Below are positions 16,024 through 23,871 of a stretch of DNA of 64,000 nt, piece by piece. The notes beneath the pieces were generated by a model. That model was given only the letters and a program-made list of their open reading frames with translations, did no database searches and was not told where the DNA came from. Within the stretch, counting starts at the first letter, position 1. Each line of letters opens with the position of its first letter. Both the position numbers and the translations under genes were made by a program. Source of the DNA: Rariloculus sp965263005 (GTDB taxonomy: Bacteria; Pseudomonadota; Gammaproteobacteria; Steroidobacterales; Rariloculaceae); assembly GCF_965263005.1 (NCBI RefSeq), contig NZ_OZ253579.1, positions 868,001 through 932,000 of the forward strand, written 5' to 3'.

Positions 16024-17772
16024 CTACTTGTACATGGTCTGACGTTTGGTGCCGGGCGCCCATTCGCCGGGATCGACCCAGATGTTGATCACGGCCGACT
16101 TGCCCGTGCCGTTCACGGACTCCCTCGCGCGGCGCAGCGCCGGCGCGATCTGGTTCGGGTCACGTACCTCCTCACCGTAGCCGCCGAGCATCTCGGCGAA
16201 TTTCGAAAACGGCACGTCACCGAGCAGGTTGCCGATGTTGCCGCGCGCCTCTCCGTACTTCGCGAGCTGTCCGTAGCGGATCTGGTTCATCGCGGAGTTG
16301 TTGCCGATCACCGCGATGTACGGCGCCCCGAAGCGGTTGGCCGTTTCCATGTCGAACGCCGTCATGCCGAACGAGCCGTCGCCGTAGTAGCACAGCACTT
16401 CCTTCGAGGGATGCGCGAGCTTCGTTGCGAGCGAAAAGCCGGTCCCGACGCCGAGCCCGCCGAGCGCGCCTGGATCCATCCAGTTGCCGGGTGCCCGCGG
16501 CTGGACGGCCTGGGCGCTGATGGTCACGACGTCGCCGCCGTCGCCGATGTAGACGGTGTCCTCGGTCAGGAACTCGTTGAGCTCCCAGGCGACGCGGTAG
16601 GGATGGATTGGCTCGGCGTCGGACAGAAACAGCGGCATGAGCTTCTCGGTCTTCTGCTCCTCGATGGCCCGTAGCGTCTCGAGCCAGGGCTTGCGGCGCT
16701 TGGCGCCGTTGTCGCCGCGTCCCGTCGACGCGTCAACGACTGCGCCGAGGATCACGCCCGGATCGCCGACGAGGCCGAGCGAAACGTCCCGGTTCTTCCC
16801 GACAGTACGGTAATCGAGGTCGATCTGGACGATCGTCGCGTCGTCGCGCAGGCGCCGGCCGTAACCCATGCGGAAGTCGAACGGCGTCCCGACGATGACG
16901 ATGACGTCGGCCTGCTTGAACGCGTCGCCGCGGGTGCGGTGGAAGTAGTGCGGGTCCCCCGGCGGCAAAAGCCCCCGCGAGGCGCCGTTCATGTAGGCGG
17001 GGATGTTGAGCGTTCTGACGAGTTCGATCGCCTGCTCGTGGCCGCGGGACATCCAGACCTGGGCGCCGAGCAGGATCGCGGGACGCTCCGACTTGACGAG
17101 GAGTCTCGCGAGCTTCTCGATGTCGTCCGGGTCGCCGAGCGACTTCGTCGAGGCCCGGTACCTCCCGGGCTCGGGAATCGTAACGTCGCCGGTCGGCACC
17201 TCGCGGTCCAGCACGTCGCGCGGAATCTCGAGATAGCTCGGACCCGGCGCGCCGGCGAAGCACTCGCGGGCCGCCATCGCGACCATGTCCGCGATACGCT
17301 CCGTCGAGCGCACACCGGCCGAGAATTTCGTGATCGGGGCCGCGATGTCGACGTGCGGCAAGTCCTGAAGCGAGCCCATCTTGTGCTGGGACAAAGCGCC
17401 CTGTCCGCCGATGTGCAGCACCGGGCTCTCGGAGCGAAACGCCGTCGCGATGCCGGTGAGCGCGTTCGTGAAGCCGGGTCCCGCCGTCGTGATCACGCAG
17501 CCCAGGCCGCCCGTCTGACGCGCGTAGCCGTCGGCCGCGTGAGCCGCGACCTGCTCGTGGCGCACGTCGATGATGCGGATGCCATGATCGAGACAGCCGT
17601 CGTAAGTATCGATGATGTGGCCGCCGCAGAGCGTGAACACGGTGTCGACGCCCTCGCTCCTGAGCGCCTGGGCCACGAGGTGTCCGCCCGAGATGATGCC
17701 GGCATCGCTGCTCTTCCTCGCCAGCGTGTCTACGGCGGTCGTGGTCTTGAGTTGTCGTGCGGGGGTTGTCAT
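16024..17772 (-). CDS. ThDP-dependent decarboxylase/lyase (oxalyl-CoA decarboxylase or 2-hydroxyacyl-CoA lyase type)
   Basis: 582 residues from the ATG at 17772, with CCGGAG upstream; an in-frame ATG over 400 bases earlier is less likely. The pyrimidine domain shows DVRHEQVAAHAADGYA with catalytic Glu73, and the cofactor domain has YYGDGSFGMTAFDMETA near 460 and VIGNNSAMNQ about 25 residues later. The family also includes acetolactate synthase and human ILVBL; the post-NN segment (QIRYGQLAKYGE) is closer to those than to classical Oxc. The adjacent formyl-CoA-transferase-like gene argues for an acyl-CoA substrate such as oxalyl-CoA or a 2-hydroxyacyl-CoA. No Tat leader is seen, unlike the ThDP enzyme at 4137. 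A GntR-like palindrome lies about 130 bp upstream. Confidence 0.75.
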   Translation of the reverse strand: MTTPARQLKTTTAVDTLARKSSDAGIISGGHLVAQALRSEGVDTVFTLCGGHIIDTYDGCLDHGIRIIDVRHEQVAAHAADGYARQTGGLGCVITTAGPGFTNALTGIATAFRSESPVLHIGGQGALSQHKMGSLQDLPHVDIAAPITKFSAGVRSTERIADMVAMAARECFAGAPGPSYLEIPRDVLDREVPTGDVTIPEPGRYRASTKSLGDPDDIEKLARLLVKSERPAILLGAQVWMSRGHEQAIELVRTLNIPAYMNGASRGLLPPGDPHYFHRTRGDAFKQADVIVIVGTPFDFRMGYGRRLRDDATIVQIDLDYRTVGKNRDVSLGLVGDPGVILGAVVDASTGRGDNGAKRRKPWLETLRAIEEQKTEKLMPLFLSDAEPIHPYRVAWELNEFLTEDTVYIGDGGDVVTISAQAVQPRAPGNWMDPGALGGLGVGTGFSLATKLAHPSKEVLCYYGDGSFGMTAFDMETANRFGAPYIAVIGNNSAMNQIRYGQLAKYGEARGNIGNLLGDVPFSKFAEMLGGYGEEVRDPNQIAPALRRARESVNGTGKSAVINIWVDPGEWAPGTKRQTMYK

Positions 17773-17899
17773 GGGATTACTCCGGATAGTCGACGTTGTT
17801 TCTGACGTTCTCGGCCAAGCCGGTTGTGCCCGGTCGTGTGCTGTTCGGTGAGCGCGGCGCCTCTTCCCTCGATGGCTTCGACATTGTTGGATGCGCGGC

Positions 17900-17914
17900 G
17901 GTATACGGTATACC
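17900..17914. promoter_or_regulatory. GntR-like operator palindrome upstream of the ThDP/CoA-transferase pair
   Basis: GGTATACGGTATACC is a perfect 7-bp inverted repeat around one central base, located in the 244-bp gap before the ThDP gene. GTATAC-type palindromes are common operators of FCD-subfamily GntR regulators of organic-acid genes. No GntR gene is in this window, so the regulator is unknown. Confidence 0.45.
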
Positions 17915-18016
17915 ACGGTTCCTGCGTCGGCAATTCGCCGACCGCCGCCAGACCGGCCAATGCTTGTTCTGCTGGAATGGACAGTTCCTCTTGTCGCTGG
18001 CTTCAGCGGTGCTCGG

Positions 18017-18997
18017 TCAGAACGTGAGCACGAGCTTGCCGAAGTGGCTGCTCGACTCCATGGCCCGGTGCGCCTCGGCCACCCGCTCGACGGGATAGAC
18101 CTCGTGGATGAGCGGCGCGATGCGCTCGGAGGCGAACAGCGGCATGACGACGCGGTCGAACTCGGCAATGATTCCGGCCTTCTCATCGATCGGCCGGGGC
18201 CTCAGCACCGAGCCGATGATTCGTTGGCGCTTTATCATGAGCAACGCGAGATTGAATCCGGCCTTGGGGCCTCCCATGACGCCGATAAGCACGAGGCGGC
18301 CGCCGACGCCGAGCGACTTGAGGTTCGCTTCGAGGTAGGGGCCGCCGATGTGGTCGAGGATGACCGCGGCGCCTTTTTTTTCCGTGTAGCCCTTCACGGC
18401 CGCGGCGAAGTCCTCGGACCGGTAGTCGATCACGAAATCCGCGCCGAGCTTGCGGACCCTGTCGACCTTGCCCGGCGATGCCGTGACGATGACGCGGCTA
18501 GCGGGGACGAGCGCCTTGCAAAGCTGCAGGCCGGCGGTGTTCACGCCGCCGCCGCCGCCGTGCAGCAGCACCGTCTCGCCGTCCGCAAGTTTCGCGAGCA
18601 CGAACAGGTTGAGCCAGGCCGTGATGTACGTCTCGCAGATGCACGCGGCCTGTTCGAACGTCATCGCGTCGGGTATCCGCATGACGTGCCCGGCATGGGC
18701 GCGCGCGTACTCGGCATAACCCCCGCCGCCGACCAGCGCAATCACGCGCTCGCCGATCTTGAAGGTACTGACACCGGGACCGAGCTCGGCGACGACGCCC
18801 GCAACCTCGAGGCCGAGTATTTCTGACTCGCCCGGCGGCGGCGGGTAGTTGCCGAGCCGCTGGACGATATCGGGCCTGTTGACCGAGGTCGCCGCGACCT
18901 CGATGAGCACCTGGCCTTCACCCGGCACGGGATTCTCGGCTTCGCCTATGCGGAGCACCTCGGCGCCGCCGAAGCCATCCATGAGTACCGCCTTCAT
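18017..18997 (-). CDS. PIG3-family NAD(P)H quinone oxidoreductase
   Basis: 326 residues from the ATG at 18997 (KAVLMDGFGGAEVL), with a much longer in-frame extension rejected because it has no family features. It is a zinc-independent medium-chain dehydrogenase: SVNRPDIVQRLGNYPPPPG, the nucleotide fold motif LLHGGGGGVNTAGLQL, VIDYRSEDF and VILDHIGGPYLEANL follow the quinone reductase/TP53I3 pattern closely, ending SSHFGKLVLTF. The expected reaction is NADPH-dependent reduction of quinones or enones in the cytoplasm. It is on the same strand as the ThDP gene, which begins 244 bp after its stop; the palindrome in that gap suggests separate control. Confidence 0.88.
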   Translation of the reverse strand: MKAVLMDGFGGAEVLRIGEAENPVPGEGQVLIEVAATSVNRPDIVQRLGNYPPPPGESEILGLEVAGVVAELGPGVSTFKIGERVIALVGGGGYAEYARAHAGHVMRIPDAMTFEQAACICETYITAWLNLFVLAKLADGETVLLHGGGGGVNTAGLQLCKALVPASRVIVTASPGKVDRVRKLGADFVIDYRSEDFAAAVKGYTEKKGAAVILDHIGGPYLEANLKSLGVGGRLVLIGVMGGPKAGFNLALLMIKRQRIIGSVLRPRPIDEKAGIIAEFDRVVMPLFASERIAPLIHEVYPVERVAEAHRAMESSSHFGKLVLTF

Positions 18998-19302
18998 CGT
19001 GCGCCTACTCGATCGCATCGCGGGAGTACTGAACGGGGCAGCCTGCCATAAATATGCCTGACTCCACATTGCTCGCGCAGAAGGCTCGGGCGCGTTCGAC
19101 CTGCTCTGCCGCGCATGGTGATAACCGCGAGTACCCACGTGCTGTGTCGCATCAGTCTTCCCCCAGTCTTGATGGAGCCGGCGAGCGTGGCCCCGGCCCG
19201 AGCGGGAGTATAGGCGGAGCTGTCGGTATTGTGGGTTAAACTTGGTTCTGCGGGCACTGCTCCCGCGCAAGACGAAGAACAACCACCTCGGGGAGAACTA
19301 CG
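18998..19302. other. Divergent intergenic region
   Basis: A 305-bp gap between the quinone reductase (minus) and the arylsulfotransferase-like gene (plus). It should hold both promoters, though I see no convincing -35/-10 pair. A small hairpin, GCGGG-CACTGCT-CCCGC at 19250-19266, lies in the presumed leader of the plus-strand gene, and GGGGAG at about 19290 is its ribosome site. Confidence 0.4.
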
Positions 19303-20700
19303 ATGACGCGCACACGATGTTCGATTGCGCCTTGGGCCATGGGCTTGACGGCGGCGGCGCTGGCCGCTGCTGTTTACGCCGTGCCGTCGGTGTATCCGAC
19401 CGGCACGACGATTTACGACCCGGATCGCGCGTGGAACGGCTTCACTGTTTTCATCGCGCCGGAGGACACCGGTGCGATCGTCGTCGACATGAACGGCAAC
19501 ACCGTCAAGCACTGGAGCGGATACCACGGCGGGGGCGGCGGTCCGGCGAGAATCCTGCCCGGCGGTCACGTCCTGGCGGCCGGTCCGATGCGGCCCCCGC
19601 ATCAGGAGTCGAACGTGCTCATCCAGATGGACTTCGACGGCAACGTCGTTTGGCAGTTCGACCGGACCGAGCAGGTCGAGACGCCCGACGGCGAGACGAT
19701 CTGGTCGGCCCGGCAGCACCACGATTGGCAGCGCGAGGGGATGCACGCGGGCTACTACTCGCCGGAGGATGGGACGGTCGTCGACGGCGGCAAGACGCTC
19801 GTGGTCACCCACGTGAACCATACGCTGCCTAACGTCTCCCCAAACGTTCTCGAGGACGACCGCATCATCGAGGTGTCGGCGGATGGCGAGATCCTCTGGG
19901 ACTGGAACGCCGGCGATCACGTCGACGAACTCGGGTTATCCGACCGCGCGCGGGAGCTGTTGCTCGAACCGCGCGACATCGGCGATACGACGCGTGGCTT
20001 CGACTGGCTGCACATCAACTCGGCGACTTACCTCGGCCCGAATCGCTGGTACGATGCGGGCGACGAGCGGTTTCACCCCGACAACGTCATCATCAGTGCG
20101 CGCTACGCGAACCTGACGGCGATCATCGCGCGTGACGGCTCGATCGCCTGGCGGCTCGGACCGGACTACAGCGAAACGGAAGCCGGTAGCGCCATCGGCC
20201 AGGTGCATGGCCAGCACAATCCGCACATCATTCCGAAAGGGCTGCCGGGCGGCGGCAACCTGCTCGTGTTCGACAACGGGTCGAATGCCGGCTGGGGCTC
20301 GAACAACGTCCGCGGCGCCGTGGGCTTGGGAAATATCGTGCGGCCGAATTCGAGAGTGCTGGAGATCGACCCGGTTGCGCTCGAGGTCGTTTGGTCCTAC
20401 TCGATGGCGGGCCGAGAATCCTTCAAGTTCTACAGCCACTACATCAGCAACGCGCAGCGCCTTCAGAACGGCAACACGCTGATCATCGAAGGGGCTGACG
20501 GGCGCCTTTTCGAGGTCACGACCGACGGCGAGATCATCTGGGAGTACGTGAGCCCCTACTTTGCCGAACGCGAAGCACCTTCCAACGCGGTCTACCGCGC
20601 CTATCGCGTGCCGTACGACTGGATTCCGCAGCTCGACCGGCCCGTGGAGCGGCGCGTCGTGCCGCCCGATCTCAGCGAGTTCCGCATCGCCCCGCAGTAA
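19303..20700 (+). CDS. Arylsulfotransferase (ASST)-like exported propeller protein
   Basis: 465 residues. An N-terminal hydrophobic segment (about 12-28) serves as signal or anchor. The body is a six-bladed propeller of the ASST family: VVDMNGNTVKHW, LIQMDFDGNVVWQFD, RIIEVSADGEILWDWN, GFDWLHINSATYLG, QHNPHIIPKG and LFEVTTDGEIIWEYVSP. The histidines in HINS and QHNPH fall where ASST uses His for sulfate transfer, although proteins of this subgroup have also been described only as propellers. It would act outside the cytoplasm, transferring sulfate from aryl sulfates to phenols. GGGGAG 7-8 bp upstream supports the start. The sulfatase at 22150 fits a sulfate-ester theme. Confidence 0.75.
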   Translation: MTRTRCSIAPWAMGLTAAALAAAVYAVPSVYPTGTTIYDPDRAWNGFTVFIAPEDTGAIVVDMNGNTVKHWSGYHGGGGGPARILPGGHVLAAGPMRPPHQESNVLIQMDFDGNVVWQFDRTEQVETPDGETIWSARQHHDWQREGMHAGYYSPEDGTVVDGGKTLVVTHVNHTLPNVSPNVLEDDRIIEVSADGEILWDWNAGDHVDELGLSDRARELLLEPRDIGDTTRGFDWLHINSATYLGPNRWYDAGDERFHPDNVIISARYANLTAIIARDGSIAWRLGPDYSETEAGSAIGQVHGQHNPHIIPKGLPGGGNLLVFDNGSNAGWGSNNVRGAVGLGNIVRPNSRVLEIDPVALEVVWSYSMAGRESFKFYSHYISNAQRLQNGNTLIIEGADGRLFEVTTDGEIIWEYVSPYFAEREAPSNAVYRAYRVPYDWIPQLDRPVERRVVPPDLSEFRIAPQ

Positions 20701-20864
20701 CCTTCGCATCGGGTCCCATCCAGGATCTGGTGGGGGACGTAACGGGAGCCCAGCGGAGGCGCATCCGGGGCCCGGCGGCAACCGAGTGCGGGAGCGCAGG
20801 GTGGCACTCCGCTCAGCGTGCGGGGCACGCCGTCCTTGAGGAACGGCGCCGCACGGCGCGCGCT

Positions 20865-21899
20865 TCAGATCACCATCTGGTCGCGGCCGACGATGACCTC
20901 GCCGTCGAATTGGCGGCGCACGCCTGTGAGATAGGTCTCGTCGTCGACATCGAGCAGGGCGCCGGGAACGAGGTGACTGAGCACGAGCGTTCCAACGCCG
21001 GCCTCGGCAGCCATTCGGCCCGCGTCCTCGGTGCTCGTGTGCGTGCCAACGATGTGCGCCCAGACCCCTTCGGCATTGTCGGCGTAGGCGCCGCCCGCGA
21101 CCATCCGCTCGAACGCCTGCCGCATCGCCACGACCTCGATCGTTTCGCAGACGAGCACGTCGGCGCCGCTCGCGAGATCGACGAGTCCCTCCGAGTAGCC
21201 CGTATCGCCCGAGAATGCGATCGATCGATCGCGGCTGTCCAGCCGGTACGATAATGAGCGGTACGGCATTTTTAGCTTTGAGGCCTCCGGGAAGTGCGTG
21301 TTCTCGACCGAGCTGACGACGACCCGGTCGTCGGCATACACTTCGGCTGGCTCCGGGGATGCTTCGAGGTCAGCGCCGGCGAAAATGCTGGCCGGCTCGA
21401 CGCTTCGGTCCTCGTCGATCAGCCGGATTGTCGCGTTCGCTTCGCTGAACGCGAGCGCGGCTTCGACCATCCGCTCGGTGCCGAAGGGTCCGTACACGGT
21501 CATCGGCTCGATGCGGCCGTCGCTCCACTGGTGACTCAGCAGCGCCGCGATGTCGCCGCTGTGATCGTCGTGCAGGTGCGTGAGGAACACCTGCGCGATG
21601 TCGCGATAGTTGAGACCCGCCCTTCTCAGCGCCATGAGCGTGCCGTAGCCGCAATCGACGAGATACGTCTCGCCATCGACGACCACGGCGTTGGCGCTCT
21701 CGCCGCGCTCCGTGTTGAAGTTCGGGCCGCCCTGGGTGCCGAGCAGCACGAGCTTCGTGGCGGATTCCTGGGCGCCGGCGCCGGCCGCGGGCAGGAGGGC
21801 GAGACCGGGCAGGGCGAGCCGCGTCGAGCCTGCGACGCCGGCCATGATCGCGCTGCCAAGCAGGTCGCGGCGCCGAACAAGAAGCTTGTGGGGATTCAT
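20865..21899 (-). CDS. Tat-exported metallo-beta-lactamase fold hydrolase
   Basis: 344 residues from the ATG at 21899. LVRRRDLLGSAIMAGVAG followed by a Leu/Ala-rich segment and GAQ is a Tat leader. The MBL zinc motif is THLHDDHSGD (H108, H110, D112, H113), with later FSGDTGYSEG and SHLVPG providing further ligands. The organisation resembles RNase Z/arylsulfatase-type MBL proteins, but export rules out a role in tRNA processing; lactone, phosphodiester or sulfate-ester hydrolysis is plausible. GGAG is present upstream. Its start region is duplicated about 101 bp further upstream (see repeat). Convergent with the ASST-like gene. Confidence 0.85.
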   Translation of the reverse strand: MNPHKLLVRRRDLLGSAIMAGVAGSTRLALPGLALLPAAGAGAQESATKLVLLGTQGGPNFNTERGESANAVVVDGETYLVDCGYGTLMALRRAGLNYRDIAQVFLTHLHDDHSGDIAALLSHQWSDGRIEPMTVYGPFGTERMVEAALAFSEANATIRLIDEDRSVEPASIFAGADLEASPEPAEVYADDRVVVSSVENTHFPEASKLKMPYRSLSYRLDSRDRSIAFSGDTGYSEGLVDLASGADVLVCETIEVVAMRQAFERMVAGGAYADNAEGVWAHIVGTHTSTEDAGRMAAEAGVGTLVLSHLVPGALLDVDDETYLTGVRRQFDGEVIVGRDQMVI

Positions 21900-22063
21900 G
21901 ACGGGAAAGTCTCCGACGATCGAAAGTCGTGAACGATTGTGCCGCTCATGCAGGAGAGGGTCAAAGCGCTGCGCCTGACAGCCAGCTTCCCGTGATTCAT
22001 GGCGCGAACTTCTCCAACAGTCGATAGTCGCGAAGGATTGTGCGGGTGGTGCGGGAGCAGGTC
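21870..22063 (-). repeat. Duplicated 5' region with a ghost start of the MBL gene
   Basis: Two 93-bp copies, 21870-21962 and 21971-22063, align without gaps at 67 of 93 positions (72%), period 101 bp. Each includes leader sequence, a GGAG-type ribosome site, an ATG (21899 in the live gene, 22000 in the ghost) and the first ten or so codons. The ghost reads MNHGKLAVRRS against MNPHKLLVRRR in the live gene and then loses homology. It looks like the remnant of a tandem paralogue or of a leader duplication. Confidence 0.85.
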
Positions 22064-22149
22064 GGAGTGCGGCGCCCAGTCGCGCCTCGCGCCCATGACC
22101 GCCTTGCGGCGTGTTGTCGCGCCCGAACATTTGCCGCTAAGCTTCGCCG

Positions 22150-23766
22150 ATGCCGTTACGAACACTTCGCCGCGTCCTGTGGCTCGTACTGATCGGGCTT
22201 GCGCATTCGCCGGCCAGTGCCCAGGACGATCGGCCGAACATCCTGCTCATCATCGCCGACGATCTCGGTTATGCCGACGTCGGCATCTACGGCAGCGACA
22301 TCCGTACGCCGAATATCGATGCGCTCGCCGACGGTGGGATCCTGTTTACGCAGTTTCACGCTTCTCCGCTGTGCGCGACGACGCGTGCGATGCTGCTCTC
22401 GGGCAACAACAACACGGTCGCCGGGTTAGCCCGCCAGGGCAGCTTCGCCGGGCCTGTCATCCCGGGTCTGGCCGGCTACGAGAACCGCCTTTCGGATCGC
22501 ATCGCTCCGGTGCCGCGGCTGCTCCGGGATTCGGGCTACAGAACCTACATGGCCGGCAAGTGGCATCTCGGCACGACAGTCGAATATTCGCCGTACGCAG
22601 CAGGTTACGAGCGCTCGTTCGCCATGAAACGCGGTTCGGGCAATCACTTCGACGACACGGGCATTCGTGCGTCCGCCGACGAGAAGTACTTCGAAGACGA
22701 TACGCAGACCGGCTGGTCCGAAGGCGAATACTCGACCGAGTTCTACACGAACAAGCTCATCGATTATCTCGAGGCCGACCGGGGCAGCGACCGTCCGTTC
22801 TTCATGGTCGCGGCCTACACGTCGCCGCATTGGCCGCTGCAGGTGCCGGACGAGGACCGCAATCTCTACGCGGGCCGCTACGACATGGGCTACGACCGCT
22901 TGCGCGAGCTGCGTTTCGAGTCGCTCAAGGCCGCCGGAATCATTCCCGAGGAATCACGGCTGCCGCCGCGAAATCCGGCGATCAATCCGTTCGACGAGCT
23001 CAGTCCGGCCGAGCAGCGTCTGGAATCGCGCAAGATGGAGCTCTACGCCGCGATGCTCGACAACCTCGACCGCCACGTCGGCCGCCTGCTCGATTATCTG
23101 CGCGCTAACGATCTGTACGACGATACGCTGATCGTATTCCTTTCGGACAACGGCCCGGCGGCTGAAGACTTCTACCATGCCGGCCCGTACGTCGACTACA
23201 TCCAGGCGCACTACGACGCTTCCTACGAGCGCGCAGGCATGCGGGGCAATTTCCTGTCGTACGGGGCGCAGTGGGCCCAAGCCGGATCCGCACCGTTCAA
23301 GCTCTACAAGGGCTTTCCGAGCGAAGGCGGCGTCGTCACGCCGATGATCGTCAAGGGCCCGGGCGTGATGCCGCGTGAGCAGTACTCCGACATCTATCTG
23401 ACCGTCATGGATCTGGCGCCGACGTTTCTCGAACTCGCAGGCGCAAGCTACCCGGACGACAAGGCCCCGATGCTTGGCGAGTCCGCATGGCCGTATTTTT
23501 CAGGCCGCGCAGACACCGTGCATGACGACGACTACGTGACGGTCTTCACCCATCGGCAATACGCATCGGTCCGCCAGGGGGACTGGAAGCTGCTCTCGCT
23601 CATGCAGCCGTTCGACGAGCGCAACTTCACGCTCCACAACATGGCCGAGGATCCCGGCGAGGCGTTCGACCTGTCGCTTTCCAATCCGAGCAAGCGCGCC
23701 GAATTGCTCGCGCTCTGGCGCGCCGAACGCCTCAAGCTCGGTATCGTCCTGCCCGAGGATCTGTGA
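22150..23766 (+). CDS. Exported sulfatase with atypical CATTR active-site motif
   Basis: 538 residues with a Sec signal peptide ending SPASAQ. The sulfatase opening RPNILLIIADDLGYADVG (metal ligands D37, D38) and TPNIDALADGG are clear, and AGKWHLG and FLSDNGP give the later lysine/histidine and metal-binding residues. The formylglycine site reads PLCATTRAMLLSG: Cys75-A-T-T-R79, with Thr in place of the usual Pro of CxPxR. Length and C-terminal FTLHNMAEDPGEAFDL fit arylsulfatase A-like enzymes. It would cleave sulfate esters in the periplasm if Cys75 is converted to formylglycine. It is divergent from the MBL gene. Confidence 0.88.
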   Translation: MPLRTLRRVLWLVLIGLAHSPASAQDDRPNILLIIADDLGYADVGIYGSDIRTPNIDALADGGILFTQFHASPLCATTRAMLLSGNNNTVAGLARQGSFAGPVIPGLAGYENRLSDRIAPVPRLLRDSGYRTYMAGKWHLGTTVEYSPYAAGYERSFAMKRGSGNHFDDTGIRASADEKYFEDDTQTGWSEGEYSTEFYTNKLIDYLEADRGSDRPFFMVAAYTSPHWPLQVPDEDRNLYAGRYDMGYDRLRELRFESLKAAGIIPEESRLPPRNPAINPFDELSPAEQRLESRKMELYAAMLDNLDRHVGRLLDYLRANDLYDDTLIVFLSDNGPAAEDFYHAGPYVDYIQAHYDASYERAGMRGNFLSYGAQWAQAGSAPFKLYKGFPSEGGVVTPMIVKGPGVMPREQYSDIYLTVMDLAPTFLELAGASYPDDKAPMLGESAWPYFSGRADTVHDDDYVTVFTHRQYASVRQGDWKLLSLMQPFDERNFTLHNMAEDPGEAFDLSLSNPSKRAELLALWRAERLKLGIVLPEDL

Positions 23767-23871
23767 GTGTCTGAAACGTGACCGCCTCCGGGTGGCCGGA
23801 TGCCGCAGTGCCTTGGCGCGCGTAGAATGGCGGGGGCGTTGACTGCAACCAGAGTAACTAAGGTGCGCGGG

